Part shown: piece after piece, positions 12,652 to 13,798 of the stretch
Numbering within the stretch: position 1 is the first letter of the stretch
How the letters are laid out: each line of letters starts with the position of its first letter
Assembly (NCBI RefSeq): GCF_025362455.1
Contig: NZ_JANYGJ010000221.1
Location: 1 to 13,798, forward strand
Direction of reading: 5' to 3'
Source: Deinococcus sp.
GTDB taxonomy: Bacteria > Deinococcota > Deinococci > Deinococcales > Deinococcaceae
DNA length: 13,798 nucleotides
Made by a program: the position numbers and the translations under genes
Notes under the pieces: generated by a model
Database searches by the model: none
The model's input: the letters and a program-made list of their open reading frames with translations, nothing else
What the model was told of the DNA's origin: nothing

Positions 12652-12657
12652 TAAACT
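12652..12657 (+). promoter_or_regulatory. Possible -10 box of tatA
   Basis: TAAACT lies 49 bases before the tatA ATG, which would leave a leader of about 43 bases that includes a perfect Shine-Dalgarno. No good -35 element is seen, so tatA might also be reached by readthrough from the kinase gene. Confidence 0.4.
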
Positions 12658-12706
12658 GGGAATAAGCCGAGCCCCATCACCCTCAAACTCTCTGGAGGTC
12701 CACCCC

Positions 12707-13045
12707 ATGCCCAACCTTGGAATGCCCGAAATCCTGCTGATCCTGGTCGCCGCGCTGCTGCTGTTCGGCCCCAAGAAGCTCCCCGACCTGGGCCGCAGCC
12801 TGGGCAACGGGATCCGCGAGTTCCGCAAGGGCACGGCGGGTCTGAAAGAGGAGCTGGAAGGCTCATTCAAAGAGGAGGCCGTCGCTGCGCCGCCCGTGCC
12901 CGCTACCCAGACCATCCTGGCCAGCACCCCCGCCCCGGTCAGCCTGATCCCGGCCCAGAGCGCCGCGCCGGTCAACACCCAGCCGGTTGCCTCGCAGCCG
13001 GTCAACCTCAGCAAAAGCACCGACGCCGAGCCGCACCAGGCGTAG
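12707..13045 (+). CDS. tatA: Twin-arginine translocase subunit TatA/TatE
   Basis: The protein has 112 residues. It has one membrane helix (about 6-21, ILLILVAALLLFG), the conserved FG hinge followed by PKKLPDLGRSLG, and an amphipathic helix (LPDLGRSLGNGIREFRKG) that lies on the membrane. This is the diagnostic TatA layout: many copies assemble with TatC to pass folded proteins with twin-arginine signals. A Pro/Ala-rich low-complexity tail (about 58-112) has no known role. The start has a perfect GGAGGT (12694-12699) 7 bases upstream, in contrast to the leaderless neighbours, and suggests high expression. There is no tatC in the window. A strong hairpin follows the gene. Confidence 0.9.
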   Translation: MPNLGMPEILLILVAALLLFGPKKLPDLGRSLGNGIREFRKGTAGLKEELEGSFKEEAVAAPPVPATQTILASTPAPVSLIPAQSAAPVNTQPVASQPVNLSKSTDAEPHQA

Positions 13046-13074
13046 ATTTCCCTCTGTTCAGCTTTCTCTCCGTT

Positions 13075-13108
13075 CAGGCGGCCCTTCCACACCGGGAAGG
13101 GCCGCCTG
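13075..13108 (+). terminator. 14-bp perfect hairpin after tatA
   Basis: CAGGCGGCCCTTCC (13075-13088) pairs perfectly with GGAAGGGCCGCCTG (13095-13108) around a 6-base loop, 29 bases after the tatA stop. No T-run follows on either strand, so it is a terminator without a U tract or an mRNA-stabilising 3' hairpin. Confidence 0.65.
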
Positions 13109-13148
13109 GCGTTGGTGCGGATGTTCGGGTGGGCACAGGACTGATACA

Positions 13149-13210
13149 GGCCCAGACTTTCAGCACAGACTTTTGGCCCAGACCTTCAGCACAGCTCAGC
13201 ACAGACTTTT
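13149..13210 (+). repeat. 26-base tandem duplication, second copy carrying a nested duplication
   Basis: GGCCCAGACTTTCAGCACAG plus ACTTTT (13149-13174) is followed by a second copy (13175-13210). The second copy has one C for T and an extra 10 bases, because CAGCACAG is itself duplicated. The array ends 28 bases before the -10 box of the next gene. Confidence 0.85.
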
Positions 13211-13238
13211 GGCTGACGGCGCCGGGCGGGCGGCAGCG

Positions 13239-13244
13239 TAGACT
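13239..13244 (+). promoter_or_regulatory. Leaderless -10 box of the DedA-family gene
   Basis: TAGACT is followed by 6 bases (GCCCGA) and the ATG at 13251. No Shine-Dalgarno is present. Confidence 0.6.
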
Positions 13245-13250
13245 GCCCGA

Positions 13251-13798
13251 ATGCTTGATCCAGAATACCTGCTCAAAACGTTTTCCTACCTGGGGCTGTT
13301 TCTCATCATCTTTGCCGAAACCGGGCTGCTGATCGGCTTTTTTCTGCCGGGCGACACACTGCTGATTACGGCGGGCCTGTTCGCGGCACGCGGCGACCTG
13401 AACATCTGGCTGGTGGCGCTCATTGTCATGGTCGCGGCTTTTTTAGGCAACGCATCGGGCTACTACATCGGGCGCACGTTCGGGCCGATGGTGTTTGCCC
13501 GCGTGCCCTTTCTCAAGGCCGAATACGTCGAGCAGGCGCGGGAATTCTTCGCCTCACGCGGCAACTCGACCCTGATTCTGGGCCGTTTTATCCCGATTAT
13601 CCGCACGCTGGTGCCCACGCTGGCCGGAACCATCCACATGAATGAGCGCACCTTCATGGTCGCCAACGCCGCCGGGGCCGTGCTGTGGGGGCTGGGCATT
13701 CCGGTGGCCGGGCTGGTGCTGGGCAAGCTGCTGCCCAGGGACGTGCTCGACAAATACATCCTGGTGGTCGTGGGCGTGATCTTCGTGGTGTCGTTCAT
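13251..13798 (+). CDS. DedA-family membrane protein (3' end outside window)
   Basis: The first 182 codons of a DedA/SNARE-associated-type membrane protein are visible; the frame is open at the window edge. Family motifs are ETGLLIGFFLPGDTLL near residues 23-38, an acidic re-entrant region, and GRFIPIIRTLVPTLAG at about 117-132, whose arginines are conserved and essential in E. coli DedA proteins. A GTIHM segment follows. Members move undecaprenyl phosphate or other phospholipids across the inner membrane and support envelope integrity and proton homeostasis; which lipid this one carries is unknown. The start is set by the TAGACT box 6 bases upstream. The usual length is about 200-220 residues, so only a short C terminus is missing. 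Confidence 0.88.
   Translation, partial: MLDPEYLLKTFSYLGLFLIIFAETGLLIGFFLPGDTLLITAGLFAARGDLNIWLVALIVMVAAFLGNASGYYIGRTFGPMVFARVPFLKAEYVEQAREFFASRGNSTLILGRFIPIIRTLVPTLAGTIHMNERTFMVANAAGAVLWGLGIPVAGLVLGKLLPRDVLDKYILVVVGVIFVVSF

Overview
The window reads as chromosome of a Deinococcus-type bacterium. The base composition and third codon positions are strongly GC-rich almost throughout. At least six genes have a TANNNT -10 box only 6 to 8 bases before the start codon, the leaderless layout known from Deinococcus. One gene is a eukaryotic-type Ser/Thr kinase fused to a PQQ-type beta-propeller, the architecture of D. radiodurans RqkA. The genus is inferred from these traits, not from a search.

Layout, left to right. 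(1) 1-2307: an intergenic repeat-like leader, a possible 22-codon leader ORF, then two sugar ABC transporter permeases joined by an ATGA overlap and closed by an intrinsic terminator. The solute-binding protein gene is probably just outside the left edge. (2) 2308-4483: a dispersed intergenic repeat, a HAD phosphatase and a PEGA-domain lipoprotein, the last two with leaderless promoters. (3) 4484-5953: a second repeat-bearing spacer, a rhomboid protease with all catalytic landmarks, and an AT-rich P-loop kinase gene that looks acquired. (4) 5985-9439, minus strand: murA with a terminator, an unrecognised 217-residue protein, a roughly 270-base block of dispersed repeats, and ruvB with a leaderless promoter and a possible DdrO operator (RDRM-like palindrome). 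(5) 9440-10667: a long spacer without trusted genes, a small ribbon-helix-helix regulator preceded by four AAGTGTC boxes, a possible gene relic on the minus strand, and a 16-base tandem triplication. (6) 10668-13798: the RqkA-like kinase, tatA, and the start of a DedA-family membrane protein that runs off the window.

How the genes relate. There is one clear metabolic unit (sugar uptake), one envelope theme (murA, a DedA-family lipid carrier candidate, lipoprotein, TatA, rhomboid) and two genes linked in Deinococcus to DNA damage (ruvB and the kinase). Most are independent transcription units and not one operon.

The most distinctive feature is the spacers. Short tandem duplications or triplications of 12 to 26 bases recur at gene borders, and a modular family of dispersed repeats occurs in inverted orientation at about 2.3, 4.6 and 7.2-7.4 kb. 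I found no CRISPR array, tRNA, rRNA or intact insertion sequence. I did not find a clear novel multi-gene system. The best leads are the leader ORF, the RHH gene with its box array, the ruvB operator, and the repeat families.
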